From Streptomyces cinerochromogenes (GTDB taxonomy: Bacteria; Actinomycetota; Actinomycetes; Streptomycetales; Streptomycetaceae): 64,000 nt of DNA. Position numbers and translations under genes: made by a program. This document shows positions 17,800 to 25,722 of the stretch, piece after piece. Every line of letters starts with the position of its first letter. The stretch's first letter is position 1. The stretch is taken from positions 744,001-808,000 of the forward strand of contig NZ_BMRM01000001.1 of NCBI RefSeq assembly GCF_014648635.1, read 5' to 3'. A model generated the notes under the pieces. The model was not told where the DNA came from. It did no database searches and was given only the letters and a program-made list of their open reading frames with translations.

Positions 17800-17892
17800 A
17801 TGATCGCCAAGTTGCTGGGCAAGCTGTCCTTCGTCCGCCACTACGGTGCGTACGGGGCCCACGAGTGGGACGCGTACGCCGGCGGCGACTGA
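17800..17892 (+). CDS. Small peptide, candidate RiPP precursor next to a P450
   Basis: A 30-codon ORF with a strong RBS (AGAGGAG, 6-nt spacing). The first half is a basic amphipathic stretch, MIAKLLGKLSFVR. The second half is HYGAYGAHEWDAYAGGD, with aromatic or imidazole side chains at H14, Y15, Y18, H21, W23 and Y26, spaced two to three residues apart and set among Gly and Ala. A leader plus an aromatic-rich core, directly followed by a cytochrome P450 gene, is the arrangement of P450-crosslinked ribosomal peptides such as biarylitides and atropopeptides. I do not recognise this exact core. There is no signal peptide. A short translated leader for the P450 is the main alternative. Confidence 0.7.
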   Translation: MIAKLLGKLSFVRHYGAYGAHEWDAYAGGD

Positions 17893-17907
17893 GTCTGACG
17901 GCATCCT

Positions 17908-17932
17908 CGGCGGGCGCCCCCGGCGTCCGCCG
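17908..17932 (+). terminator. Stem-loop between the small peptide and the P450
   Basis: Arms 17908-17918 and 17922-17932 pair over 11 bp with one G-U, loop CCC. It starts 16 bp after the peptide stop. It could be a leaky terminator that yields more peptide mRNA than P450 mRNA, as in many precursor-enzyme operons. Confidence 0.5.
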
Positions 17933-17971
17933 GCTCCGGCCGCACCGCCGACGACATGGGCCTGGACAGGT

Positions 17972-18041
17972 ACGAAGGCGGGGGACGACACCGGGGGCGA
18001 CACGAAGGCGGGGGACGTGACCGGGACGACACCGGGGGCGA
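17972..18041 (+). repeat. Imperfect direct repeats ahead of the P450 start
   Basis: ACGAAGGCGGGGGACG occurs at 17972 and 18002, and ACGACACCGGGGGCGA at 17985 and 18026. They could encode an N-terminal Gly/Arg/Asp extension of the P450 if the upstream ATG at 17956 were used. Confidence 0.7.
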
Positions 18042-18045
18042 TCTC

Positions 18046-19368
18046 ATGGGCCGGACGAACGAGCCACCGCGTCTGCCCGGAGGCGGCTTCGCGGCCTGGA
18101 GCCGCGACCGGCTGGCGGTGGCACGCCGTGGCGCCGACGAGTGCGGGGACGTCTGGCAGCTGGAGCCGGGGGTCTACGTGGCCGCCACGGCCGGAGCCTG
18201 TGAGGCGGTGCTGCGCCGCGCGCAGGACTTCCCCAAGGCACCCTCGCCCCTCTTCCCGCCGCTGAAGGGGTCGAACGAAGCACCGACGGCGGAGGAGCGC
18301 GCGCACGCCCACGCCGCCCGCATGCGCGGACTGCGCGCGCAGGCGGTCGCGGCCCGGGTCGGTGAGATCGCGCCCGGAGCCGCTCGCTTCGCCGCCCGGT
18401 GGCCCACGGACCGGGACGTCGAGGTCCTGCCCGCGGCCCGGCACGCCCTGGCGGAGATCGGCGTCCGCTACCTCTTCTCCGAGGACGCCCCGGCCCTGCT
18501 GCCGTTCGCCGCACGGCTCTTCCTCGCCCGGGAGGTGCTCGTACGCCCCTCGCGCTGGGAATGGCCGCGGTGGGTTCCCACACCGGCCCGGCGGTTCCGC
18601 ACCCGGCAGCAGGCCGCCTTCACCGACGCCCTGCGGCCCGTCGTCCGCCGGCGCCGCTCCTCCGGCCGGCTCGGCGACGACGTGCTCGGGCAGATGCTCC
18701 AGCCCTCCTCACGCTACGGCGCACTGCCGGAAGAGGCCGTTCTCGACACCCTCCCCGGTATCACCGTGGCCACCTTCGAGGCACCCACCCGGGCGGCCGG
18801 ATGGATCCTCCTCCACCTGGCCCGGCACCCCGAGGCGGCGGACCGCGTCGCGGCCGAGGCCGCCTCGCTGCCCGCCGACCCGGCCGCGACGACCAGCACC
18901 CACCTGGACGACCTGCGCTACACCCGGGCACTGGTGCACGAGGTGCTCCGGCTGCACCCGCCGAGCTGGCTGCTGACCCGGCGGACCGCACAGCGGACCC
19001 AGCTCGCCGGCTACACCGTCGAGGCCGGGTCCACCGTCCTCGTCTGCCCCTACACCGCGCACCGGGACGCACGCGAGCACCCCGAGCCGGACCGGTTCCG
19101 GCCCGAGCGCTGGCTCGACGGTCCGGACGCGCCGGCGAACCCCGGGGCCTTCCTCTCCTTCGGCACCGGACCGCACGGCTGCGAGGGTGCCGCTCTGGCC
19201 ATGGCGACGCTGACGCTCCTGACCGCGCACACCGCACGCTGCCACCGCCTGAGCGAGCCGCCCGGACCGGAACCCGGCTACCGGGTCACCACGTTCGAAG
19301 GTCTCGCGACCGACGGCCTGCGCCTGCGGGCCACCCCGCGCGCCCCGGGGCAGCCCCGCCCCCGGTGA
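18046..19368 (+). CDS. Cytochrome P450, candidate peptide-modifying enzyme
   Basis: A 440-residue P450. The heme-thiolate motif FGTGPHGCEG places the ligand at C379. The K-helix ExxR is E299-R302 (EVLR). The I-helix threonine is T248 in TFEAPT, an unusual replacement of the common AGxxT. The PERF-like motif appears as PDRFRPERW. The ATG at 18046 is chosen because GGGGG lies about 7 nt upstream and the extra 30 residues of the longer frame are low-complexity repeats. No ferredoxin or reductase gene is adjacent, so electrons must come from elsewhere. It directly follows the 30-codon peptide gene and is convergent with a GNAT gene. I do not recall a P450 at this place in S. coelicolor, which suggests an insertion. 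Confidence 0.92.
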   Translation: MGRTNEPPRLPGGGFAAWSRDRLAVARRGADECGDVWQLEPGVYVAATAGACEAVLRRAQDFPKAPSPLFPPLKGSNEAPTAEERAHAHAARMRGLRAQAVAARVGEIAPGAARFAARWPTDRDVEVLPAARHALAEIGVRYLFSEDAPALLPFAARLFLAREVLVRPSRWEWPRWVPTPARRFRTRQQAAFTDALRPVVRRRRSSGRLGDDVLGQMLQPSSRYGALPEEAVLDTLPGITVATFEAPTRAAGWILLHLARHPEAADRVAAEAASLPADPAATTSTHLDDLRYTRALVHEVLRLHPPSWLLTRRTAQRTQLAGYTVEAGSTVLVCPYTAHRDAREHPEPDRFRPERWLDGPDAPANPGAFLSFGTGPHGCEGAALAMATLTLLTAHTARCHRLSEPPGPEPGYRVTTFEGLATDGLRLRATPRAPGQPRPR

Positions 19369-19391
19369 CCGGCTCGCTCACCCCGGCCTGC

Positions 19392-19961
19392 TCACCCGGC
19401 GTCGCTCACCCCGGCTCGCTCACCCCGCTCGCCGAACTCCCCGGCGAGCAGGCCCATCAGGACGAGGTCGTGGTACCGGCCGGCGAAGAAGACGTGCTCC
19501 CGCAAGCGCCCCTCCTCGGTGAAGCCGAGCCGACGGGTGAGGGCCAACGACGCCTCGTTGTGCGCGAGGACCGCCCCCAGGCACTTGTGATAGCGCCGCT
19601 CGGCGAACATGAAGCGCAGCAGCAGCGCCAGGGCCTCGGTCGCGTAGCCCCTGCGCCGGTGCTCGGCGCCGATCATGACATCGAATTCGAACCAGCCCGA
19701 AGAGCGGCCGGTGCGGTGCGAGCCGATCGAGCCGACCAGCTCTTTCCCGGCCGTCGTCTCGACGGCCAGCAGGAAGCGGTCGTCCTCGCACTCGGCGACC
19801 GCCTGCTCCTTCGCCCGGACACGGTGGCTCTCGGCGGACCGGGGCAGGTCCAGCCGGCCCTCTCGCCGCCCGTCGTCGGCGGCGAAGCGCGCGAACGCCG
19901 TCCAGTCGTCGGGCTCCACAGCACGCAGGCGGACCCGTTCACCGGTCCAGGACGATGCCAT
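19392..19961 (-). CDS. GNAT acetyltransferase, RimJ/RimL type
   Basis: A 189-residue GNAT N-acetyltransferase. The acetyl-CoA loop is in IGAEHRRRGYATEALALLLRFMF (about residues 95-118), followed by LGAVLAHNEASLALTRRLGFTEEGRLREH, typical of enzymes that acetylate ribosomal protein N-termini or small amines. The substrate is unknown. It is convergent with the P450 (23 bp between stops). A tailoring role in the peptide/P450 locus is possible but unsupported, since the strand is opposite. Confidence 0.85.
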   Translation of the reverse strand: MASSWTGERVRLRAVEPDDWTAFARFAADDGRREGRLDLPRSAESHRVRAKEQAVAECEDDRFLLAVETTAGKELVGSIGSHRTGRSSGWFEFDVMIGAEHRRRGYATEALALLLRFMFAERRYHKCLGAVLAHNEASLALTRRLGFTEEGRLREHVFFAGRYHDLVLMGLLAGEFGERGERAGVSDAG

Positions 19962-20028
19962 GCCCGATTGTCACCACCGCGGGTACCGCGGGGCCGCGAG
20001 GCACGCCGGGACAGGCGCGGCCCGCCGG

Positions 20029-20820
20029 TCAGCAGCTGGGGACCGAGCCCTTGCCCTTCTCCAGCGCCACCAGGGAGTCGACCGCGCCCTTCAGCGTGGT
20101 CACCGGGACCAGCCGCAGCCCCTTGGGCAGCTCGGCCCCGGCGTCGGCGCACTCCGCCTTCGGCACCAGGAAGACGGTGGCGCCGTCCCGGCGGGCGGCC
20201 TGCGTCTTCAGGGCCACCCCGCCGACCGCGCCGACCTTCCCGGCGGCGTCGATCGTCCCCGTACCGGCGATGGTGCGGCCCCCGGTGAGGTCGCCGCCGC
20301 TGCCGTCGCCGTCCAGCTTGTCGATGATGCCCAGGCTGAACAGCAGCCCCGCGCTGGGGCCGCCCACGTCGGCGAGCCTCAGCGTGACCCTGACCTTGTC
20401 GGAGCCGATCCCCAGGTACGTCAGCGCCGCCTGGGTCGCCGCGTCCTGGGACTCCCGCATCTGCGCCTGGTTGTGCTTCTCGATCTCCCTGACGGTGTCG
20501 CCGCTCGGGTAGACCGAGTCGTGCGGCATGACGGCCCGGTCGGTGCGGAACCAGTTGCCGAGGACGTCACCGAGGGAGACCCGGGTGTCCGGGCCGGTCG
20601 CCTCGATCGTGGTCATCCGCAGCTGTCCGCTGGTCCTGCGGGTCTGCGCGCCGGACACGGAGATCACCGGGGTGCCCTTGTTCTCGCCGAGCACGTTCGC
20701 CGTCATGCCGGGCTGCGCCACCGAGAACGGCAGCGGCGCGAACACCGCCGTGGCGAGCAGGGCCACGACGGGCAGCGCGCAGACGGCGAGGGCCTGGGGG
20801 CGTGTGAGACGTGAGAGCAC
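20029..20820 (-). CDS. Membrane-anchored Lon-like serine protease (S16)
   Basis: A 263-residue protein with an N-terminal anchor (about residues 10-30) and a C-terminal Lon proteolytic domain. The Ser-Lys dyad appears as the serine in ADVGGPSAGLLFSLG and the lysine in GGVALKTQAA. It resembles YlbL-type secreted Lon proteases but is shorter than the roughly 340 residues I recall for them, and I see no clear PDZ domain between anchor and protease. The GTG start at 20820 gives a short cytoplasmic tail. Substrates are unknown; the active site should face outside the cell. Confidence 0.85.
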   Translation of the reverse strand: MLSRLTRPQALAVCALPVVALLATAVFAPLPFSVAQPGMTANVLGENKGTPVISVSGAQTRRTSGQLRMTTIEATGPDTRVSLGDVLGNWFRTDRAVMPHDSVYPSGDTVREIEKHNQAQMRESQDAATQAALTYLGIGSDKVRVTLRLADVGGPSAGLLFSLGIIDKLDGDGSGGDLTGGRTIAGTGTIDAAGKVGAVGGVALKTQAARRDGATVFLVPKAECADAGAELPKGLRLVPVTTLKGAVDSLVALEKGKGSVPSC

Positions 20821-20877
20821 GGACTCAATCTAACGTGACCAGCGCCTGCCCCCGGTGCCGTGTACGGGGCCCGCTCC

Positions 20878-21987
20878 TCATGCCGGGTACAGGTCCCGCC
20901 GCTCCCGCGTGAACCGGCGCAGCGCGTCCGGCCGGGGCGCGACGCCGATGCCGGGGCCGGTGGGGACGGGCAGGTGGCCGTCCCTGAGGACGAACGGCTC
21001 GGTGATGTCCTCGGCGAAGTAGCGGCTGGACGCCGAGGTGTCCCCGGGCAGGGTGAAGCCGGGCAGCGCGGCCAGGGCGAGGTTGGGCGCCCGTCCGATG
21101 CCGGTCTCCAGCATGCCGCCGCACCACACCGGCACCCCGTGCGCGTGGGCGACGTCGTGGACCCGGCGGGCCTCCAGGTAGCCGCCGACCCGGGCGGGCT
21201 TGACGTTCACCACCCGGCAGGCGCCCAGGGCGATCGCGGACGCGGTGTCCCGGGCGTGATGCAGGGACTCGTCCAGGCAGACCGGGGTGGCGAGGCGCTC
21301 CTGGAGCCGGGCGTGGGCGTACAGGTTGTTCTCCTCCAGCGGCTCCTCGATCAGCAGCAGCCCGAACGCGTCCAGCCGCCGCAGGTGCTCGGCGTCGGCG
21401 AGGGTGTAGGCGGTGTTGGCGTCGACCTGGAGGGGCAGGCCCTCGCCGAAGCGCTCGCGGACCGCCCGCACCGGCTCGACGTCCCAGCCGGGTTCTATCT
21501 TCAGCTTGATGCGGACGTACCCCTCGGCGAGGTAGCGCTCGACGTCGTCCAGCAGCTCGGGCACCGAGTCCCTGATGCCGACGGACACCCCGGCGGGCAC
21601 CCGGTCCCGCACCGCGCCCAGGTAGGTGGCGAGCGGCATGCCGTGGCCGCGCAGCTCGGCGTCGAGCACGGCCGTCTCCAGGGCCGCCTTCGCCAGCTCG
21701 TGCCCCTTGATCCCCGCCATGGCCGGGGCCAGCGCGGCCGTGGTGAGGTGCGGGAGCGCGGCCACGCGGGGCAGCAGGAAGTCGCGCAGCACGATCTCGG
21801 CGCCGGCGACGAACTCCGAGCAGTACAGCGGTTCGGGGTCGGCGGCGAACTCCGACCAGCCCTCGGCCTCGTCCGTCACGACCCGCAGGAGGAAGGTGTC
21901 CTTCGCCGTCATCGTCCCGAACGACGTGCGGAACGGGGTGACCAGCGGGATCGCCACGTGCACGATCTCCACGCGTTCCAGCCTCAC
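20878..21987 (-). CDS. Enolase-superfamily racemase/MenC-like enzyme (N-acylamino acid racemase type)
   Basis: A 369-residue member of the o-succinylbenzoate synthase / N-acylamino acid racemase branch. Catalytic residues are visible: lysines in RIKLKIEPG, metal ligands in LQVDANTAY, LIEEPLEE and VCLDESL, and the second base in VNVKPARVGG. Its GTG start overlaps the stop of the upstream GNAT gene by GTGA, so the two are translationally coupled. MenC and racemase activities often coexist in this family. The neighbouring GNAT, PucR and M20 genes, rather than menaquinone genes, favour N-acyl amino acid or dipeptide racemisation. The substrate is not settled by sequence. Confidence 0.88.
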   Translation of the reverse strand: MRLERVEIVHVAIPLVTPFRTSFGTMTAKDTFLLRVVTDEAEGWSEFAADPEPLYCSEFVAGAEIVLRDFLLPRVAALPHLTTAALAPAMAGIKGHELAKAALETAVLDAELRGHGMPLATYLGAVRDRVPAGVSVGIRDSVPELLDDVERYLAEGYVRIKLKIEPGWDVEPVRAVRERFGEGLPLQVDANTAYTLADAEHLRRLDAFGLLLIEEPLEENNLYAHARLQERLATPVCLDESLHHARDTASAIALGACRVVNVKPARVGGYLEARRVHDVAHAHGVPVWCGGMLETGIGRAPNLALAALPGFTLPGDTSASSRYFAEDITEPFVLRDGHLPVPTGPGIGVAPRPDALRRFTRERRDLYPA

Positions 21988-22733
21988 GCGGCCTCCTCCG
22001 TCCGGCCGAGGGTGTACCAGCCGTCGCGGGACGTCCCGGTGGCCGAAAGCCCCTCCGCGAAGGCCTCCAGGAACACCTCGCGCACGGCGTGCCGCCAGCG
22101 CAGCGCCAGCGCGGGATCGGCGGCGCGCAGCGCGACGGCGTCCTGCGGCACCCGGCACCACAGGCGCCCGCCGTCCCGCCGGACGAGCGGGCCGCCGTCG
22201 GGCGCGGTCCGCAGCACGGGCCCCCGCGGCTCGCCGTCGTACGGCGTCCCCGGCGCCGTCAGGTCCCAGGTGACCGTCAGCCGGTCGCTCTCGTCGCCGT
22301 CGTTCACGCCGTCGGCCATGGGGCCGTAGAAGTCGACCAGGTACTCGGTGCCGACGGCCCCCAGCTTGACCAGGTTGAAGCGGGCGTTGCGGCCGACCAG
22401 CGGGTCGAAGGTCCAGCGCATGGTGCGGGCGCCGAGGGCGAGGGCCCAGTCCCGCTGGGCCCGCTTCAGGGCGGGGCCGAGACCGCGCTCGGCGGCGGCC
22501 ACCAGGGAGTACGTGCTCCGGTCCGGGCCGAGCACGGCGACGGCCGCCCCGGCGAGCCGCTGCCCGTCGTGGGCGGCGTGCACCGCGCCGCCGGCGTGCA
22601 CCAGGCTGTGCAGGACCTCGGCCGGGTAGGGCGGTGCGGTGCGGGGCGTGCGCCAGACGTCGCTGAAGTGGTCGGCGACGGCCGCGAGCCCGGCGACGTC
22701 GTGGACGGTGCGGATGGTGGCTCCTGCTGTCAT
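21984..22733 (-). CDS. GNAT-like acetyltransferase of the racemase-linked type
   Basis: A 249-residue protein of the COG3375-type GNAT group, which is habitually next to MenC-like racemases. Visible elements are VHDVAGLAAVADHFSDVWRTP at the N-terminus, AVAVLGPDRSTYSLVAA, ALALGARTMRWTFDPLVGRNARFNLVKLGA and YLVDFYGPM. It may N-acetylate amino acids to supply or remove the racemase substrate. It is divergent from the pucR-type gene (103 bp between starts), an arrangement in which the PucR protein usually controls the pair. Confidence 0.82.
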   Translation of the reverse strand: MTAGATIRTVHDVAGLAAVADHFSDVWRTPRTAPPYPAEVLHSLVHAGGAVHAAHDGQRLAGAAVAVLGPDRSTYSLVAAAERGLGPALKRAQRDWALALGARTMRWTFDPLVGRNARFNLVKLGAVGTEYLVDFYGPMADGVNDGDESDRLTVTWDLTAPGTPYDGEPRGPVLRTAPDGGPLVRRDGGRLWCRVPQDAVALRAADPALALRWRHAVREVFLEAFAEGLSATGTSRDGWYTLGRTEEAA

Positions 22734-22836
22734 GGGACGAGTCTCGGAGCCGCCGGGCGCGCGCGTGTTGTCCGTGCGGCCAAGCAGGGCGTACGTTCGT
22801 TGCACCATCCGCCAAGCCCCCGCCGCGAGGACTCCC

Positions 22837-24534
22837 ATGAACGCCTGCACGCTCGGCGACCTCCTGGGCGCCGCCGGCGCGTCCGCGCCGCGCCTGCACA
22901 CCGCTCCCGCCGGGCTCGGCGCCCCGGTCACCGAGGTGGTCCTGTACGACGGCGGCCGCCCCGGGGGAGGCATCCCGCTCCCCCGGCAGCCCGGCGCGCT
23001 GCTGCTGGCGGTCGGAGTGCGGGCGGCGGACGCGGGACCGCTGCTGGAAGCGGCGGCGCGGGCCGGGCTGACCGGGGTGGTGGTGCGCGGCGCCGACGGG
23101 CCGGTCGCGACGGCCGAGGCGCACGGCGTTGCCCTGCTGTCGGTCGCCGAGGACGCGCCCTGGCACCGGGTCCATCTGCTGCTGGCCTCGGCGATCACCA
23201 CCCGGCAGGCCGACAGCGGGGGGACAGGCCCCGACGCCGGGACCGGAAGCGGCGGTCAAGGCGAGGGCGGACAAGGCGACGCCGGGTTTGGCGAGGGCGG
23301 GCTCGGCGAAGGCGGGTTCGGTGACGCGGGGCTCGGCGGAAGCGGGTTCGGTGACGCGGGGCTCGGGGATCTGTTCGCGCTGGCCGACGCCATCGCGGTC
23401 GCGACGGGCGGGGCGACGGCCGTCGAGGACCCGCGTCAGCGGCTCCTCGCCTACTCCACCGTCCCCGGCCAGCCCGTGGACGAGGACCGCCGGGAGAGCA
23501 TCCTCGGCCGGCAGGTACCGGCCAGCGCGGAGAACACCGAGCAGTACCGGCGGCTGTTCGCCGCCGACCGGCCGGTCCGGCTGCCCGCGCTGACCGGCAC
23601 CGGCCTGCCCCGGCTGGCGATGCCGGTACGGGCCGGCGGGGAGACCCTCGGCTCGGTGTGGGTGATCGACGGCGGCACGCTCGCCCCGGACGCCGAGGCC
23701 ACCCTCGCCCAGGGCGCCTCCACCGCCGCGCTGCTCCTGCTGCGGGCGCGGGCGGCCCGGGAACTGGCCCGGCACCGGGGCGGCGACCTGCTGCGCCGGC
23801 TGCTGGACGGCACGGCGGACGACCCGGCGACGGCCGCCGCCCGCCTGGGCGTCGACGGCCCGGCCCGGGTGGCGGCCTTCGTGCTGGACACCGCCGCGAG
23901 CGTCCCGGACGCCGAACGCACCGCGCTGCGCCTGCTGGACGTCGTACGCCTCCAGTGCGAGGCCCGCTACGGCCGGCACGCGTGCGTGCTGCTGGACGGG
24001 GCGGTGTACGCGGTGCTGCCGGGCCCCGGCGAGCGGCACCGCGGGCTCGCCGAGGACATCGTGGCGCGGGCCGGGCAGGCGCTCAGGGTGCCGGTGCGGG
24101 CGGCGCTCGGCGAGGTCGTTCCGGGCGCGGACGGGCTCGCGGACTCGCGGGCGGACGCGGACCTGGTGCTGCGGGTGCTGGACGCGGAGCAGCCGGTGGC
24201 CGTGGTGGACGAGGTGCGGGCCCGGGTGACGCTGCTGCGGCTGGCCGAGGTGATGGGCGGGCGACGGGAGTTGAGCGCGGGCGGGTGGCGGCGGGTGCTG
24301 GCGTACGACGCCGGGCACGGCACCGAGTACGCGCGCACCCTCATCTGCTGGTTCGACGCCGGCTGCGACATGGCGGGCGCGGCCCGGCTGCTGGCCGTGC
24401 ACCCCAACACCTGCCGCTACCGGCTCCGGCAGCTCCGGCAGCACACCGGCATCGACCTGGACGACCCCGACGAACGGCTGGTGCTGTGGCTGCAGTTGCG
24501 GGCGCTGGCGGGGCTCAGCGCAGCCACGCCCTGA
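22837..24534 (+). CDS. PucR family transcriptional regulator with Gly-rich insert
   Basis: A 565-residue regulator. The N-terminal PucR domain (about 1-130) begins CTLGDLLGAAG. A central GAF-like region follows. The C-terminal helix-turn-helix is in CDMAGAARLLAVHPNTCRYRLRQLRQHTGIDLDDPDERLVLWLQLRAL. About residues 140-180 are an unusual run of Gly, Phe, Asp and Glu, encoded by short direct repeats at 23260-23370, which I do not expect in the family. GCGAGG lies 6 nt before the ATG. Its 3' end overlaps the convergent M20 gene by 20 bp. It probably regulates the divergent GNAT-racemase pair. Confidence 0.88.
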   Translation: MNACTLGDLLGAAGASAPRLHTAPAGLGAPVTEVVLYDGGRPGGGIPLPRQPGALLLAVGVRAADAGPLLEAAARAGLTGVVVRGADGPVATAEAHGVALLSVAEDAPWHRVHLLLASAITTRQADSGGTGPDAGTGSGGQGEGGQGDAGFGEGGLGEGGFGDAGLGGSGFGDAGLGDLFALADAIAVATGGATAVEDPRQRLLAYSTVPGQPVDEDRRESILGRQVPASAENTEQYRRLFAADRPVRLPALTGTGLPRLAMPVRAGGETLGSVWVIDGGTLAPDAEATLAQGASTAALLLLRARAARELARHRGGDLLRRLLDGTADDPATAAARLGVDGPARVAAFVLDTAASVPDAERTALRLLDVVRLQCEARYGRHACVLLDGAVYAVLPGPGERHRGLAEDIVARAGQALRVPVRAALGEVVPGADGLADSRADADLVLRVLDAEQPVAVVDEVRARVTLLRLAEVMGGRRELSAGGWRRVLAYDAGHGTEYARTLICWFDAGCDMAGAARLLAVHPNTCRYRLRQLRQHTGIDLDDPDERLVLWLQLRALAGLSAATP

Positions 24535-25570
24535 GCCGGTCCTCGCACTGCCGGAGGTGTGCGACGGGCACGTACTCCCCCGCCGTGTGCGCGAGAGACG
24601 GGTCCCCGGGGCCGTAGTTGAGCGCGGGCACGCCCAGCGCGGCGAACCGGGCGACGTCGGTCCACCCCAGCTTGGCCCGGGGCTCGGCCCCGAGCGCGTC
24701 GACCAGCGGGCCCACCCGGTCCAGGTGCGGCAGGGCACCGTCGACGACCTCGGTGACCCGCACCTCGTACTCCGGGAAGAGCCCGCGCACGTAACGCTCC
24801 GCCTCCTCCCCGGAACGGCTGGGCGCGAAGCGGCAGTTGACGGTGACGACGCACTCGTCCGGTACGACGTTCCCGGCGACCCCGGCGCGTACGGCGACGG
24901 CACCGAGCCCCTCCCGGTACTCCAGCCCGTCGATCTCGACCCGCTCGGGGACGTGCGCGTCCAGCCGCTGGAGCACCCGGCCCGCCTTGTGCGCGGCGTT
25001 GGTGCCCTGCCAGGCGCGGGCGGTGTGCGCGCGGGCACCCCTCACCACGATGTCGGCGGTGAGGATGCCCTGGCAGCCGGCCTCGACACCGGCGCCGGAG
25101 GGCTCCATGAGGAGCGCGAGGCCGGCTTCCTCCAGGAGGCCGGGCCGGGCGGCGGCGATCCGGCCGAGCCCGTTCCGCTCGCCTTCCACCTCCTCGCACT
25201 CGTAGAAGACGTAGGTGAGGTCCCGGACCGGCTCGGGCACGGTGGCCGCGAGCCGCAGCGCCACCGCCACGCCGCCCTTCATGTCACAGGCGCCGAGCCC
25301 GTACACCCGCCCGCCGTCGAGCCGGGAGGGCAGGTTCCCGGCGGCCGGCACGGTGTCCAGGTGCCCGGCGATCAGGGCCCGCTCGCCCCGCCCGAGCCCG
25401 GTGCGGGCGATGACGGAGTTGCCGACGCGGTCCACGGTGAGGTGCGGCAGGGCGCGGAGAGCGGCCTGGACGGCGTCCGCGATCCGCGCCTCCCGCCCGC
25501 TCTCGGAGGGCAGGTCGACGAGGGCGCGGGTGAGGGTGACGACGTCGGCGGTGAGATCGAGGGCGGTCAT
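24515..25570 (-). CDS. dapE: M20 family metallopeptidase, succinyl-diaminopimelate desuccinylase type
   Basis: A 351-residue binuclear zinc amidohydrolase. Metal ligands are seen in IAGHLDTVPAAG (His, Asp), YGLGACDMKGGVA (Asp) and FYECEEVEGERNG (the Glu-Glu pair). The lid domain is about residues 170-280. DapE cleaves N-succinyl-L,L-diaminopimelate for lysine and cell-wall synthesis. However, next to a racemase and a GNAT it may instead hydrolyse N-acyl amino acids or dipeptides, so the symbol is tentative. The start may be 25570 or four codons earlier at 25582; neither has a strong RBS. Confidence 0.82.
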   Translation of the reverse strand: MTALDLTADVVTLTRALVDLPSESGREARIADAVQAALRALPHLTVDRVGNSVIARTGLGRGERALIAGHLDTVPAAGNLPSRLDGGRVYGLGACDMKGGVAVALRLAATVPEPVRDLTYVFYECEEVEGERNGLGRIAAARPGLLEEAGLALLMEPSGAGVEAGCQGILTADIVVRGARAHTARAWQGTNAAHKAGRVLQRLDAHVPERVEIDGLEYREGLGAVAVRAGVAGNVVPDECVVTVNCRFAPSRSGEEAERYVRGLFPEYEVRVTEVVDGALPHLDRVGPLVDALGAEPRAKLGWTDVARFAALGVPALNYGPGDPSLAHTAGEYVPVAHLRQCEDRLRAWLR

Positions 25571-25682
25571 GCCCTCGATCATGGGGAGGGAGAGGCCGGC
25601 GGGGGTGGGCCGATGGGCCAAAGTCGGGCGGCTGCGGTTGGAGGAGCGGACAAAGAGGAGCGGCCAAAGAGCCCGGAGCGCC

Positions 25683-25720
25683 GACCAGGCGACCAGGCGA
25701 CCAGGCGACCAGGCGACCAG
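25683..25720. repeat. 8-bp tandem repeat GACCAGGC, about 4.75 copies
   Basis: Copies start at 25683, 25691, 25699, 25707 and 25715. The array sits immediately after the stop codon of the IclR gene (read on the minus strand). Confidence 0.9.
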
Positions 25721-25722
25721 CC

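Noticed and set aside
20878..25038. One very long protein of nearly 1,400 residues on the minus strand
   Set aside because: The open frame is a high-GC artefact. Only its last 369 codons match a family (the racemase), and the rest runs antisense through the PucR and M20 genes.
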